Notes: generated from the sequence alone by a model not told the origin. Shown: positions 35,047 to 44,903, numbered from the stretch's first letter. The stretch is DNA of 64,000 nt from Kaistia dalseonensis (GCF_030814715.1 NZ_JAUSVO010000001.1:372001-436000); one strand, 5' to 3'. Numbers and translations: made by a program.

Positions 35047-36201
35047 TCAATAGGCGTTGGGGTTCTTGCCGAGGCTCGCGGTCGTGACCTTGCCGCGCAT
35101 GACGCGGTAGACGAAGGCCGTGTAGACGAGAACGATCGGCAGGAAGACGCAGGTCGCCAGCAGCATGATCCAAAGCGTCAGATGAGAGGACGAGGCGTCC
35201 CAGACGGTGAGGCTTGCATTCGGCGCCAGCGAGGACGGCAGCAGGAACGGGAAGAGAGACAGTCCCGCGGTGGAGATGATGCCCAGGATTCCGATCGCCG
35301 AGCCGAGGAAGGTGATCCAGGCGAGACGGCCGGAGAAGCCGAGGATGGCGATCAGCATGCCGAGGAAGCCGAGCACAGGCGCGATCATCATCCAGGGATG
35401 GGCGCTGTAATTGGCCAGCCAGGCACCGGTCTTCGCCACGACGGTCTTGTTGAGCGGGTTCGACGGTCCGAGCACGTCCTGCACGCTGGTGACGACATAG
35501 CCGTCCAGCGCATAGGCGACCCAGAGGCCACCGAGGGCAAACAGCACGATCGTGGCGATCGCCGTGATCCGGCCATAGGTCCGTGCGCGCTCGGCGATCG
35601 GGCCGTCCGTCTTGAGCGTCAGCATGGCCGCGCCATGCGTGAGCAGCATGCAGAGGCTGACGAGACCGGCGAGCAGCGCGAAGGGCGTGAGCAGGCCGAA
35701 GAAGCCGCCGCGATAGAAGACGCGGAGCGTATCGTCGAACTCGAAGGGCACGCCGCGCAGCACGTTGCCGACGGCGACGCCGAGGATGAGCGCCGGGATG
35801 AAGCCGCCGATGAACAGCGCCCAGTCCCAGATCTCGCGCCAGCGCGGATCGGCGATCTTGCTGCGATACTTGAAGCCGACCGGGCGCAGGATGATGGCGA
35901 TCAGGATCACCATCATGGCGAGGTAGAAGCCCGAGAACGACGTCGCATAGAGCGCAGGCCAGGCGGCGAAGATCGCGCCGCCGCCGAGAATGAGCCAGAC
36001 CTGGTTGCCTTCCCAGACCGGGCCGACGACGTTGATCACGATCCGGCGTTCGTCGTCATTCTTGGCGACGAAGGGCAGGAGGGCGCCGACGCCGAGGTCG
36101 AAGCCGTCCATGATCGCGTAGCCGATCAGGAGGATGCCGAGCAGCAGCCACCAGATCAGGCGGAGTGCTTCATAGTCGAGGGGAATGAAGTTCATGTCCA
36201 T
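35047..36201 (-). CDS. cydB: Cytochrome bd ubiquinol oxidase subunit II
   Basis: A 384-residue integral membrane subunit paired with CydA. The start [20 protein letters not shown] continues into [20 protein letters not shown], the CydB signature, followed by [23 protein letters not shown]. About nine helices are visible. ATG 36195 (third codon) is an alternative start. It lies 11 bases downstream of cydA in the cydABX operon. Confidence 0.96.
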   Translation of the reverse strand: MDMNFIPLDYEALRLIWWLLLGILLIGYAIMDGFDLGVGALLPFVAKNDDERRIVINVVGPVWEGNQVWLILGGGAIFAAWPALYATSFSGFYLAMMVILIAIILRPVGFKYRSKIADPRWREIWDWALFIGGFIPALILGVAVGNVLRGVPFEFDDTLRVFYRGGFFGLLTPFALLAGLVSLCMLLTHGAAMLTLKTDGPIAERARTYGRITAIATIVLFALGGLWVAYALDGYVVTSVQDVLGPSNPLNKTVVAKTGAWLANYSAHPWMMIAPVLGFLGMLIAILGFSGRLAWITFLGSAIGILGIISTAGLSLFPFLLPSSLAPNASLTVWDASSSHLTLWIMLLATCVFLPIVLVYTAFVYRVMRGKVTTASLGKNPNAY

Positions 36202-36212
36202 GGTCCTCCCGT

Positions 36213-37808
36213 TCAGAGCCGGGGACTGGCGGTGGCAGGGAGCGGCAGGATGCTGGCGCCGTGGGCCGGGCTCGTATCCTCGATCGGATCACGGTCGTGG
36301 GGACCCTTGCGGATCGTGCGGACCATGAGGAAGAGCTCGACCACCAGGAGCGTGGTGTAGAGCACCAGGAAGATCGCGAGGCTGAGCGAGAGATCCCACA
36401 GCGTGAGGCCTGAGGCTGCATAGAAGGTCGGCAGCACGCCTTCGATGATCCAGGGCTGGCGGCCATATTCGGCGACGAGCCATCCTGCTTCGATCGCGAC
36501 CCAGGGCAGGGGCAGGCTGAAGAGCGCCAGCCACAAGGTCCAGCGATTGACGCCGAGCTTGTGCCGGGACGCGACCCAGAACGCCGCCGCGAAGAAGCCG
36601 ATGAAGTAGAAGCCGAGGCCCACCATCAGGCGGAAGCTCCAGAACAGGACCGGCACATTGGGGATCGTGTCGGCAGCGGCCTTGGCGATATCCTCCTCGG
36701 TCGCGTTCTCTACATCGGTCCGGTACTGCTTCACGAGCAGGCCGTAGCCGAGATCCTGCCACTTGCCGGCGAATGTGGCGCGAGCGGCCTCATCCTTGGG
36801 GTTGGCGCGGACGGCCTCGAGCGCCGCATAGGCCGAGACACCGGCGCGGATGCGTTCCTTGGCGCTGTCGACGAGGTTCACGATGCCCGGGAGCTCAGTG
36901 CTGAGTGAACGGGTACCGATGATGCCGAGCAGATAGGGAACCGAAATCGAGAAGCTGTTGTCCTGCTTCGCCTGATCCGGGAAGGCGATGATGTTCATCG
37001 CAGCCGGCGCCGGCTCGGTGTGCCACATGGCTTCCATCGCCGCGATCTTCATCTTCTGGTTTTCCGTCGCGACATAGCCGCTCTCGTCACCGAGCACGAC
37101 GACCGACAGCGCCGAGGCAAGACCGAAGCTCGCCGCGACCGCCATGGAGCGCTTGGCGAACTCGATGTGACGACCCTTGATCAGGTACCAGGCGCTGATC
37201 GCCATCACGAACATCGAGCCGGTGACATAACCGGCGCTGACCGTGTGCACGAACTTGGCCTGCGCGACCGGATTGAACAGCACGGCCATGAAATCCGTGA
37301 TCTCCATCCGCATCGTGTCGGGATTGAAGGTCGAGCCGACCGGATGCTGCATCCAGCCATTGGCGATCAGGATCCACAGCGCCGAGAAGTTGGCGCCGAA
37401 GGCGACCAGCCATGTGACGGCCAGATGCCCGACCTTCGACATTCGGTCCCAGCCGAAGAAGAAGAGACCGATGAACGTCGCCTCGAGGAAGAAGGCCATC
37501 AGGCCCTCGATCGCGAGCGGGGCGCCGAAAATGTCGCCGACATAATGGCTGTAATAGGACCAGTTCATGCCGAACTGGAACTCCATCACGACACCGGTCG
37601 CCACACCCATGGCGAAGTTGATGCCGAACAGCGTGCCCCAGAAAAGCGTCATGCGCCGCCATATATCGCGGCCAGTCATCACGTAGACACTTTCCATGAT
37701 CGCCATCAGGAAGGAGAGCCCGAGCGTCAATGGAACAAATAGAAAATGATACATAGCCGTAGCGGCAAACTGCAGCCGCGACAGCGTGACCACATCGATA
37801 TCAATCAT
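36213..37808 (-). CDS. cydA: Cytochrome bd ubiquinol oxidase subunit I
   Basis: The haem-bearing subunit of the oxygen-scavenging quinol oxidase, 531 residues. His21 (haem b595) in [12 protein letters not shown], His188 in [11 protein letters not shown] and Met395 (haem b558 ligands) in [10 protein letters not shown], and the acidic pair Glu101 and Glu109 are all present. The Q-loop region (about 240-385) is of the long type. [13 protein letters not shown] near the C-terminus is typical of proteobacterial CydA. An Fnr/FixK box lies 59 bases upstream, so induction at low oxygen is expected. Confidence 0.96.
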   Translation of the reverse strand: MIDIDVVTLSRLQFAATAMYHFLFVPLTLGLSFLMAIMESVYVMTGRDIWRRMTLFWGTLFGINFAMGVATGVVMEFQFGMNWSYYSHYVGDIFGAPLAIEGLMAFFLEATFIGLFFFGWDRMSKVGHLAVTWLVAFGANFSALWILIANGWMQHPVGSTFNPDTMRMEITDFMAVLFNPVAQAKFVHTVSAGYVTGSMFVMAISAWYLIKGRHIEFAKRSMAVAASFGLASALSVVVLGDESGYVATENQKMKIAAMEAMWHTEPAPAAMNIIAFPDQAKQDNSFSISVPYLLGIIGTRSLSTELPGIVNLVDSAKERIRAGVSAYAALEAVRANPKDEAARATFAGKWQDLGYGLLVKQYRTDVENATEEDIAKAAADTIPNVPVLFWSFRLMVGLGFYFIGFFAAAFWVASRHKLGVNRWTLWLALFSLPLPWVAIEAGWLVAEYGRQPWIIEGVLPTFYAASGLTLWDLSLSLAIFLVLYTTLLVVELFLMVRTIRKGPHDRDPIEDTSPAHGASILPLPATASPRL

Positions 37809-37866
37809 GGCTTACACCTTCGAGTCGCTAGGTTTCCACAGTTATGCCTTGATTTGATCAGTCACA

Positions 37867-37880
37867 TTGATCGAAATCAA
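37867..37880. promoter_or_regulatory. Fnr/FixK box between cydA and the urea transporter
   Basis: TTGATCGAAATCAA is a perfect TTGAT-N4-ATCAA palindrome, the binding site of Fnr, FnrL and FixK regulators. On the cydA side a -10-like CATAAC (37846-37841, minus strand) would place the transcript start near 37834, centring the box at about -40, the activating class II position. It could also act rightward on the urea transporter, although that start is over 320 bases away. Confidence 0.85.
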
Positions 37881-38202
37881 TGCTGCAACGTCGCGCATGT
37901 GGTGGATTGGCGCAGTGCACAATAGTCTTTGTGGTGACGGCATCGGATGCTTCGGGCAGGCCAGGCCTGGTCATGATCGATCCCCCTCGCGACCCGGCAT
38001 TGCAGGCGATCCCACCAATTGATCGAGCGTCTCCAGCGGCCTCGAAACGGTCGTCCGCGCGTCGAAATCTGAGGATTGTCTGTCTTCCACCCCGATGGGC
38101 TTCACCAAGGGTGCGGCGTCGGAATAGGCTTGTCCCGAGATCGGCAAGTCGCGGGATCAGATTGGACCGCGGCCGATGGGCCGGCGGCTCGGGGAGGGCG
38201 CA
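37881..38202. other. Intergenic gap upstream of the urea transporter
   Basis: About 320 bases between the Fnr/FixK box and the urea transporter start hold no gene I can support on either strand. The urea transporter promoter presumably lies here, but no clear -35/-10 pair was found. Confidence 0.35.
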
Positions 38203-39201
38203 ATGAACACCGTCTTGGCTGGTTGGGAACGTCTCTGCGAGGGATCGGCGGTCGCGCGCTTCATCGACATCAATCTGCGTGGCATCGGGCAGGTGATGTT
38301 CCAGGACAATCCCCTGACCGGAGCGCTGTTCCTCCTCGCCGTCGCATGGGGCTCGATCGCCGGCGGCGTGCCAGCCGTGGTAATCGGCGGCGTCGTCGCG
38401 GTGATGGTCGCGACACTGACAGCGCAATGGCTGCATGTCGATCCGAAGGCGCTCCGCGCGGGTCTCTATGGCTATAATGGCGTTCTGGTCGGGCTCGCTT
38501 TGCCAACCTTCCTGGCGCCGGGTCCGATGCTCTGGGTCTATGTCGTGCTGGGCGCCGCCGTGTCGGTCGTCGCGATGCTCGCCATCGCCAATGCGGTCAA
38601 GCCGTGGGGTGTCTCCGCGCTGACCTTTCCCTTCGTCCTGATCACCTGGCTGCTGCTCCTCGCGAGCTATGGCTTCGGCGCGATCGAGGGCACCGGATTG
38701 CCCCAGGGGGGCGTGGTCGGCGTCGCCGTGCCGATCGAGAGCAATCCGCTGCATCTGATCGATTTTCTCGGCAGCGCCTTGCATAGCATTTCGCAGGTGT
38801 TCCTCAAGGGCAGCGCCGTCACGGCTATCCTTCTGGTCGCGGGCCTCGCCGTCAGTTCCATTCCAGCCGCGCTCTTTGCGGTGCTGGGCGCGCTGATCGC
38901 CGTGGTCTTCGCCCATCTCTTCGGCGCGGAGAGCGACCTGATCACGGGCGGCCTGCTCGGCTTCAGCCCGGTCCTGACGGCCATCGCGCTCGGCTCGGTG
39001 TTCTATAGCCCGAGCCCGCGCGTGGTGGCCTATGCCGTGCTGGGTACGATCTTCACCGTCGTGGTCCAGGCGGCGCTCAATACGGCGCTGATTCCCTTCG
39101 CCATTCCAACGCTCACGGCGCCGTTCGTGATCGCCTCATGGCTGTTCCTGCTGCCCCGGCAATATTTCGAGCCGACCGGGTCCTCCGACGGGGCGGCCTG
39201 A
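38203..39201 (+). CDS. Urea transporter (UT/Yut family)
   Basis: A 332-residue membrane channel protein for passive urea uptake. ATG 38203 follows GGGAGGG by four bases. The family pattern is present: FQDNPLTGALFLLAVAWGS, then LRAGLYGYNGVLVGLALP, and in the second half LLGFSPVLTAIALG. About ten hydrophobic helices form two inverted repeats. No urease genes are in view. It is tail-to-tail with the DUF1576 gene (eight bases apart) and divergent from cydABX across an Fnr/FixK box. Confidence 0.87.
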   Translation: MNTVLAGWERLCEGSAVARFIDINLRGIGQVMFQDNPLTGALFLLAVAWGSIAGGVPAVVIGGVVAVMVATLTAQWLHVDPKALRAGLYGYNGVLVGLALPTFLAPGPMLWVYVVLGAAVSVVAMLAIANAVKPWGVSALTFPFVLITWLLLLASYGFGAIEGTGLPQGGVVGVAVPIESNPLHLIDFLGSALHSISQVFLKGSAVTAILLVAGLAVSSIPAALFAVLGALIAVVFAHLFGAESDLITGGLLGFSPVLTAIALGSVFYSPSPRVVAYAVLGTIFTVVVQAALNTALIPFAIPTLTAPFVIASWLFLLPRQYFEPTGSSDGAA

Positions 39202-39209
39202 GCCGGCGT

Positions 39210-40508
39210 TCATCGCTCCGGCTCTTCCTTGCCTTCTTCCGGCTTGCGAAGCGCCAGGATGATCGGCACGAGCACCGAGGCGACGAGGCCGGCGGCAAAG
39301 CCGTTATTGTAGAGATTGAGGCCGCCATAGAGCACGCCAACGCTCTGGGCGACCGAAGAGTGGACGAAGCCGGCGACGATGCCCCAGTGCCAGCCGAATC
39401 GGCCGGCAATCGGCGCGAGCGTGGTGCCGAAGAGGGCGGCCAGCACGATCGTCGGATCGGCGATGTTCCATGGCTTGAAGATCGAGCCGAGCACGACGCC
39501 GGCCATGATCGGCACGATGTTGCGGGGATGCTTGCCATAGGCGGAGAAGCCGACGATCGTGAACACGGCGCCGATCGTCGGGCCGTTCAGGTCGCCGCCG
39601 ACGAGCAGGACGTAGCTGGTCCCGATCGCGCCGGTCAGCGCCATGTTGACGAGGGCCGCGCCGAAGCCGGCCTTTTCGGTGAAATCGCTCGGCGATTGGC
39701 CCGACAGTCTCATGATGGCGACCACGCCGCTGAAGGCGGTGCGGTCAAACCAGAGGCCGAGCGCGATCATCGAGGTAAAGATCGCATAAAGGAACGCGCC
39801 CAGAAGCCAGTTATTGCCCGTCGACCAGACGAAGACGGGATCGGGCAGGAAGCCGTAGGATTTGTAGATCGCCACCACGATCGCGCCGACGACGCCGGCG
39901 GTGAAGCCCATATTGTAGAGGCTGAACCCCATATGGGCCTTGAAGAGCTGAGCCGCCGCCGGGACCAGCGCAAAGCCGATGACCAGCATGGTCGCAGCGC
40001 CGAGCGGCAGGCTGACGCTGACGGGCAGCGTCGATCCGAAGACGATCTCGGAGAAGATCGGCGAAAGGGCGGCACCGAAAAAGGCCGTGTTGATATGGGC
40101 TGCGAAGGCCTCGCCCTTGAACTTCGCATAGAGGAAGACGCCGAGGACGATGAACCAGATGTTCAGCAGGTTCTTGCCGAAGAGGCCGAAGCCGAGAACG
40201 AGGAACAGGCAGGCTATCGCCGCGCCGCCGATCTTCGCGCCTGACCATCGGTAGATCAGGACGCTGATCAGCGTGAGCAGGCCGGTGTTGAGGAAGGCGC
40301 CGCCAATGCCGCCGACGCCGATATAGTCGGTGATCAGCGTATCGCGCACCACCAGAATGCTGCCAAGGCCGTGCACGGCCTCGATGGGCCCCGACACCAG
40401 GAGGCCGAACAGGATGAAGAGCCCGGCATAGGCGCTGATCACCAGCAGGACCTGGTCATTGCTGGCCGTCGCGATAGCGGCCGGTTGGGTGGAACGGCTG
40501 GCCGTCAT
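39210..40508 (-). CDS. DUF1576-family membrane protein
   Basis: A polytopic protein of 432 residues with about eleven hydrophobic segments and no charged domain. ATG 40508 has AAGGAG about eleven bases upstream; ATG 40544 is an alternative. The sequence fits DUF1576, a family without known function. Two internal motifs, GFSLYNMGFTAGVVGAI (about residue 203) and GGLNLYNNGFAAGLVASV (near the C-terminus), look like an internal duplication and recall the LYGYNGVLVG motif of the adjacent urea transporter. I infer a channel or passive transporter for a small solute. It is divergent from cydDC across an Fnr/FixK-like box. Confidence 0.75.
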   Translation of the reverse strand: MTASRSTQPAAIATASNDQVLLVISAYAGLFILFGLLVSGPIEAVHGLGSILVVRDTLITDYIGVGGIGGAFLNTGLLTLISVLIYRWSGAKIGGAAIACLFLVLGFGLFGKNLLNIWFIVLGVFLYAKFKGEAFAAHINTAFFGAALSPIFSEIVFGSTLPVSVSLPLGAATMLVIGFALVPAAAQLFKAHMGFSLYNMGFTAGVVGAIVVAIYKSYGFLPDPVFVWSTGNNWLLGAFLYAIFTSMIALGLWFDRTAFSGVVAIMRLSGQSPSDFTEKAGFGAALVNMALTGAIGTSYVLLVGGDLNGPTIGAVFTIVGFSAYGKHPRNIVPIMAGVVLGSIFKPWNIADPTIVLAALFGTTLAPIAGRFGWHWGIVAGFVHSSVAQSVGVLYGGLNLYNNGFAAGLVASVLVPIILALRKPEEGKEEPER

Positions 40509-40570
40509 CTGCAGAAGGGCTCCTTGTCCGCGGCGACGATGCATCTCGGTCGCAGACAGAGAGCCGGCGC

Positions 40571-40584
40571 TTGATGTGTGTCAA
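40571..40584. promoter_or_regulatory. Fnr/FixK-like box upstream of cydDC
   Basis: TTGATGTGTGTCAA matches TTGAT-N4-ATCAA with one mismatch (GTCAA). It is nested in a larger inverted repeat with GCCGGC on both sides. A -10-like CATAAG (40605-40610) would set the transcript start near 40617 and the box near -40, the same geometry as at cydA. The DUF1576 gene starts 63 bases away in the other direction and could share the site. Confidence 0.7.
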
Positions 40585-40731
40585 GCCGGCAGATGCCTGC
40601 AAGCCATAAGGAAGCGCGACCGTCCGCGCGGTGCCGTGGAGTGCGTCGGCGCTGCTACCATCGACCACCTTGTCGTGCCCTTGCTGAGGCGCGAGGATCA
40701 CTGACGAAACGGCTTTGGGACTTCGGATCGG

Positions 40732-42522
40732 ATGAGCAGCGTCGAACACGACCCCGGACGCGTCACGACGCGCCTCTCCAAGGCCGACATGGCGTGGCTG
40801 AGGGCACGAGGCCGCGTCGGCCGCCGCTGGCTTTCGGTCGCGATCATGGCGCCGCTCGTCAGCGGCTGCCTTACGGTGGCGCAGGCCTTCCTGCTCGCGA
40901 CCATCCTGCAGCGCGCCATTGTCGAGCATGTGCCGAGCCGCGAGCAGGTGCCCGCCATTCTCGGCCTTGTCGGTTTCGTCCTGCTGCGTGCATTGCTTGC
41001 CTGGACAGGTGAACGCGCGGGCAGCCAGGCGGCCGAGACGATCAAGCTCGCCGTGCGGCATGACCTCTTCGCCGCGCTGATGGCCCGGCGACCGGCATGG
41101 ATGCGCGAGAAGACATCCGGCGTGCTGACCAACCAGATCGTCGATCAGGTCGAGGCGCTCGACGCCTATTTCGCCCGCTTCCTGCCGGCGATGATTGCGG
41201 CCGCCTTCCTGCCAATCGCATTCGCCGTTATTCTCATGCCGGTCGATCTGGTCGTCGGCGCGCTGTTCCTCATCACGGCGCCCCTGATCCCCGTTTTCAT
41301 GGCGTTGGCCGGCTGGGGCGCGGAATCGGCCAGCCGTCGTCATATGACCGCGCTTTCGCGCCTTTCTGGTCTCTTTGCCGACCGCCTGCGCGGGCTGCTC
41401 GTGCTGAAGCTCTTCGGTCGTGCCGAGGATGAGGTGGCCCGTGTGCGGGAAGCGAGCGACGAGGTGGCCGACCGCACCCTCTCGGTCTTGAAGATCGCCT
41501 TCCTGTCCTCGGCCGTGCTGGAGTTTTTCGCGGCGCTCGGCGTGGCCGGCGTCGCGCTCTATGTCGGCCTGACTTATCTCGGCCTCATCGATCTGCACCC
41601 GGGAACGCTCACCCTTCAGGCGGGCCTGTTCTGCCTGTTCATGGCGCCAGAGATCTACCTGCCGCTGCGCACGCTCGCAGCCCATTATCATGACCGCGCG
41701 GCCGCCAAGGCCGCTGTGGCCGATATGTCGGCCGTGTTCGAAGGTCTGCCGGATGTCGTCGACGGTGCCCAGGCCGCCTCGCGGCCCGCTACGGTTCGGC
41801 GTGGCGCGATTGCGGTCGATGTCTCGGATCTCGTCGTCATGGCGCCGGGCCGGGGGCCTGTTCTCGAGGGAGCCGCGATCCATGCCGCGGCCGGCGAACA
41901 CGTCGCCCTGCTCGGCCCCAGTGGCATCGGCAAGTCGACCCTGATCGACGTGCTGGCGCGATTCAGAGACTGGAGCGGTCGCGTCGAACTCGATGGAGAG
42001 GACCTCGCGGCGATCGACGAGACGGCTCTCCGTGCCGATATCGCCGTGCTCAACCAGAGACCGCGTCTCTTTCACGGCACGATCGCGTCGAATATCCGTC
42101 TCGGTCGCCTGGATGCTTCCGACGAGGATGTCCGCCGCGCCGCTGAACGTGCCTGCGTGACGGATTTCGCCGATGCCCTTCCCGACGGCCTCGCGACCAC
42201 GATCGGCGAGCGGGGACGCGGCGTCTCCGGCGGCGAGGCGCAGCGCATTGCGCTCGCCCGCATCTTCCTGCGTGATCCAGGCTTGATCCTGCTCGACGAG
42301 CCGACAGCCCATCTCGACAGCGCGACGGAAACGCGGATTGTGGACGCGATCCTCGATTTCGCGGTCGGGCGCAGCCTGATCATCGCGACGCATTCGGTCG
42401 CCGTGGCGAACCGGATGGACCGGATCTACCGCATTGCCGGCGGCCAGATCCTCCCCGTGCCGCACCGGCCCACCAGCCGGCTGCCGAACTTGCCGAAGCT
42501 CGGAGCGGGAGACGCGCCATGA
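40732..42522 (+). CDS. cydD: Thiol reductant ABC exporter subunit CydD
   Basis: One half of the CydDC heterodimer, which exports glutathione/cysteine (more recently linked to haem) and is needed to assemble cytochrome bd. The 596-residue protein has six membrane helices to about residue 330, then the ATPase: Walker A GPSGIGKST near residue 398, signature VSGGEAQRIALARI and Walker B LILLDEPTAHLD. Its stop overlaps the cydC start by four bases. The upstream Fnr/FixK-like box fits co-regulation with cydABX. Confidence 0.94.
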   Translation: MSSVEHDPGRVTTRLSKADMAWLRARGRVGRRWLSVAIMAPLVSGCLTVAQAFLLATILQRAIVEHVPSREQVPAILGLVGFVLLRALLAWTGERAGSQAAETIKLAVRHDLFAALMARRPAWMREKTSGVLTNQIVDQVEALDAYFARFLPAMIAAAFLPIAFAVILMPVDLVVGALFLITAPLIPVFMALAGWGAESASRRHMTALSRLSGLFADRLRGLLVLKLFGRAEDEVARVREASDEVADRTLSVLKIAFLSSAVLEFFAALGVAGVALYVGLTYLGLIDLHPGTLTLQAGLFCLFMAPEIYLPLRTLAAHYHDRAAAKAAVADMSAVFEGLPDVVDGAQAASRPATVRRGAIAVDVSDLVVMAPGRGPVLEGAAIHAAAGEHVALLGPSGIGKSTLIDVLARFRDWSGRVELDGEDLAAIDETALRADIAVLNQRPRLFHGTIASNIRLGRLDASDEDVRRAAERACVTDFADALPDGLATTIGERGRGVSGGEAQRIALARIFLRDPGLILLDEPTAHLDSATETRIVDAILDFAVGRSLIIATHSVAVANRMDRIYRIAGGQILPVPHRPTSRLPNLPKLGAGDAP

Positions 42523-44168
42523 AGGTTCTCGTTCCGCTTTTCGCCGCGCGCTGGCGCGGGCTGGCACTGGCGCTGCTGCTGGCGGCAACGACCCTTGCTG
42601 CCGGCGTGGCGCTGCTCGGCGTCTCGGGCTGGTTCCTGACCGGTGCCGCAATCACCACCGCCGCGGCGTCCTTCAATCTCTTCGGCCCCTCCTCGATGGT
42701 GCGGGGCTTCTCTTTCCTGCGCATCGCGTCGCGCTATGGCGAGCGGATCACCGGCCACGCCACCACGCTCGCGATCCTCTCCGATCTTCGCGTCTGGCTG
42801 TTCGGACGGCTGATCCCGCTGGTTCCCTTCAAGGGGCAGGACGAGCGGACGGGCGATTTCGTCTCGCGGCTGACCGGCGATGTCGAGACGCTCGATCTCG
42901 TGTTCCTGCAGGTGATCGCGCCGCTCGCGACGGCCCTGTTCGCGGCCCTGGGCCTTGGCTTGTTCCTGTGGTTCGTGATGCCGACCGCCATGCCGGTCGC
43001 GCTCGTGGGCCTCGGCGTCTCCGCGATCGGCGCGCCGCTGCTGCTGGCGCTGTCGGGTCGCCGGTCGGGTGCGGCCGTCATTCGCGCCATGTCGGACATG
43101 CGCATCGCGGCGCTCGATGGCGTCGACGGCCAGGCGGATCTCGTGGCGCTCGGCGCGGTGCCGCTGAGCCGGCAGGCCTTTGGCGCCGCTGCGGCGGATG
43201 TGCGGGTTGCACGTCTGAAGCAGGCGCGTGGCGTGGCGCTTGGGGCGGGCGCCGCCCAGTTCGGCGCCGGACTGACCGTGATCGGCGTCCTGTGGACAGG
43301 CCTTCAGGCGATCGAGACGGGCGACATTGGCGGCCCGTTGATGGTCGGCGCGCTGCTCGCCGTCATGGCGGCCTTCGAGGTGACGGGACCGATCCTGCGT
43401 GGGGCGGGGCGCATCGGCCAGTCAATGGCAGCGGCGCGGCGCATGCAGGCAATATCAGGGGCGGAGCCCGCTATCCGCGATCCTGCGCGCCCGATCGCCT
43501 TGCCGCCCGGCGGCGTTCTCGAACTCGAAGGTGTGCGGTTCGGATATAGCGCCGCGCGGCCCGTTCTGGCGGGGATCAATCTCCGGCTGGGGGAGGGCGA
43601 GCGCATCGCCCTGGTCGGAGGCAGCGGATCGGGCAAATCGACTCTGCTGGGGCTGCTGCTCAGGCTTTCCGATGTGGATGCCGGCTCGATCCGTCTGGCC
43701 GGCCTCGATATTCGCGATATCAGGCTCGTAGATCTGCGCAGCCGCATTGCCTTGCTCAGCCAGGATGCGCCGGTCTTTATCGGCACAGTGCGCGACAATC
43801 TCTTGATCGGTGATCCCGCGGCCGACGACGCGACCCTGCATGCGGCGCTACGTCGGGCACGGCTCGATGATTTCGTGCGCGGTTTGCCGGAGGGCCTCGA
43901 CAGTTGGCTCGGCGAGTCCGGTGCGACGCTTTCCGCTGGACAGGCGCGGCGGCTCTGCCTTGCGCGGACGCTCTTGGCGCCGGCAGAGATCTTGCTGCTG
44001 GACGAGCCCACGGCCGGGCTCGACCGCGACACCGAGGCGGCATTCCTGGCCGATCTGGTCACCGCCACGGCGGGCCGCGCCGTCATCCTCGCGACTCATG
44101 CAGCGCTGCCGGATGGCGCGGTCGATCGTGTCTATCGGTTCGAGGCCGGGCGTCTCGCTCCGGGGTGA
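42519..44168 (+). CDS. cydC: Thiol reductant ABC exporter subunit CydC
   Basis: The partner of CydD, 549 residues. The membrane domain (to about 310) includes LLGVSGWFLTGAAI and RIASRYGERITGH, typical of CydC. The ATPase has Walker A GGSGSGKST near residue 366, LSAGQARRLCLARTLL as signature and ILLLDEPTAGLD. It ends three bases before the convergent tetR gene, so the two transcripts must overlap or stop within each other. Confidence 0.94.
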   Translation: MKVLVPLFAARWRGLALALLLAATTLAAGVALLGVSGWFLTGAAITTAAASFNLFGPSSMVRGFSFLRIASRYGERITGHATTLAILSDLRVWLFGRLIPLVPFKGQDERTGDFVSRLTGDVETLDLVFLQVIAPLATALFAALGLGLFLWFVMPTAMPVALVGLGVSAIGAPLLLALSGRRSGAAVIRAMSDMRIAALDGVDGQADLVALGAVPLSRQAFGAAAADVRVARLKQARGVALGAGAAQFGAGLTVIGVLWTGLQAIETGDIGGPLMVGALLAVMAAFEVTGPILRGAGRIGQSMAAARRMQAISGAEPAIRDPARPIALPPGGVLELEGVRFGYSAARPVLAGINLRLGEGERIALVGGSGSGKSTLLGLLLRLSDVDAGSIRLAGLDIRDIRLVDLRSRIALLSQDAPVFIGTVRDNLLIGDPAADDATLHAALRRARLDDFVRGLPEGLDSWLGESGATLSAGQARRLCLARTLLAPAEILLLDEPTAGLDRDTEAAFLADLVTATAGRAVILATHAALPDGAVDRVYRFEAGRLAPG

Positions 44169-44171
44169 CGA

Positions 44172-44783
44172 TCAGGGCTCATGCGCGGCCATGATGTTCT
44201 CGGCCATGGCCAGCAGATTGGCGCCGATTCCGTCCGGTCCGGCGCTGCGATAGCTGACGCGCGCGCCTTCCACGATCAGGAAGAGCTGGTCGGCCAGAAG
44301 CTCCGGATCGGAATAGCCCGCTGCCTGGCACAGGCTGACGAGCTTGTTGCGATGCGCGCGCTTGCTCTCCTCGACAACCTTGCGTCCGGGGTGGTCGGGG
44401 TCAGTGATCTGGATCGCGGCATTGACCAGCGCACAGCCGACGTGGTTGCCGTCCGGCGTGTGCTCGCCGATCGACCGCAGCCACGTCATGATCTGCCCGC
44501 GCGGATCATTCGGGCAGGCTGAATCGATCAATGACCAGACGCTGTCGTTTTCGCCGGCGATGCCGCGCAGGCATTCCGCGATCAGCAGGTCCTTCGATTC
44601 GAAATGGCGATAGAGCGTCATCTTGTTGGTGCCGGCGGCCTCGGCGATCGTCTCGACGCCAACGCCATGAAACCCGTGCCGAACGAACAACTCCTGCGCA
44701 GCTATCAGGATACGCGCGCGCGGAGGCAGCGAGCGATCGTCCATCGCTGGGTGAACAGTCCGTTCATCGGCTCTCGCATCCAT
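44172..44783 (-). CDS. TetR/AcrR-family repressor
   Basis: A 203-residue repressor. The N-terminal helix-turn-helix reads ARILIAAQELFVRHGFHGVG then TNKMTLYRHFESKD; the C-terminal ligand domain contains GCALVNAAIQITDPDHPGR, as in TetR_C regulators of oxidoreductases. It is divergent from the azoreductase gene; the 120-base gap holds two similar palindromes, so it very likely represses that gene and itself. ATG 44744 is a less likely alternative start. Confidence 0.9.
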   Translation of the reverse strand: MDARADERTVHPAMDDRSLPPRARILIAAQELFVRHGFHGVGVETIAEAAGTNKMTLYRHFESKDLLIAECLRGIAGENDSVWSLIDSACPNDPRGQIMTWLRSIGEHTPDGNHVGCALVNAAIQITDPDHPGRKVVEESKRAHRNKLVSLCQAAGYSDPELLADQLFLIVEGARVSYRSAGPDGIGANLLAMAENIMAAHEP

Positions 44784-44797
44784 GGCCTTGACTCTCT

Positions 44798-44839
44798 GTT
44801 ACCGAGTAGTAACATTTACTCATGTTACCGAACGGTACC
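44798..44839. promoter_or_regulatory. Paired TetR-type operators between tetR and azoR
   Basis: Two palindromes share the half-site GTTACCGA: GTTACCGAGTAGTAAC (44798-44813) and GTTACCGAACGGTACC (44824-44839), with centres 26 bases apart. The first begins 15 bases upstream of the tetR start; the second ends 64 bases upstream of azoR. The spacing suits two repressor dimers controlling both divergent promoters. Confidence 0.65.
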
Positions 44840-44903
44840 GCCTGCCGATGCCAACTATCCCATGGATCGGCCCGGCGAGGTTAAGATAGTGAAGGAAGCA
44901 GCA

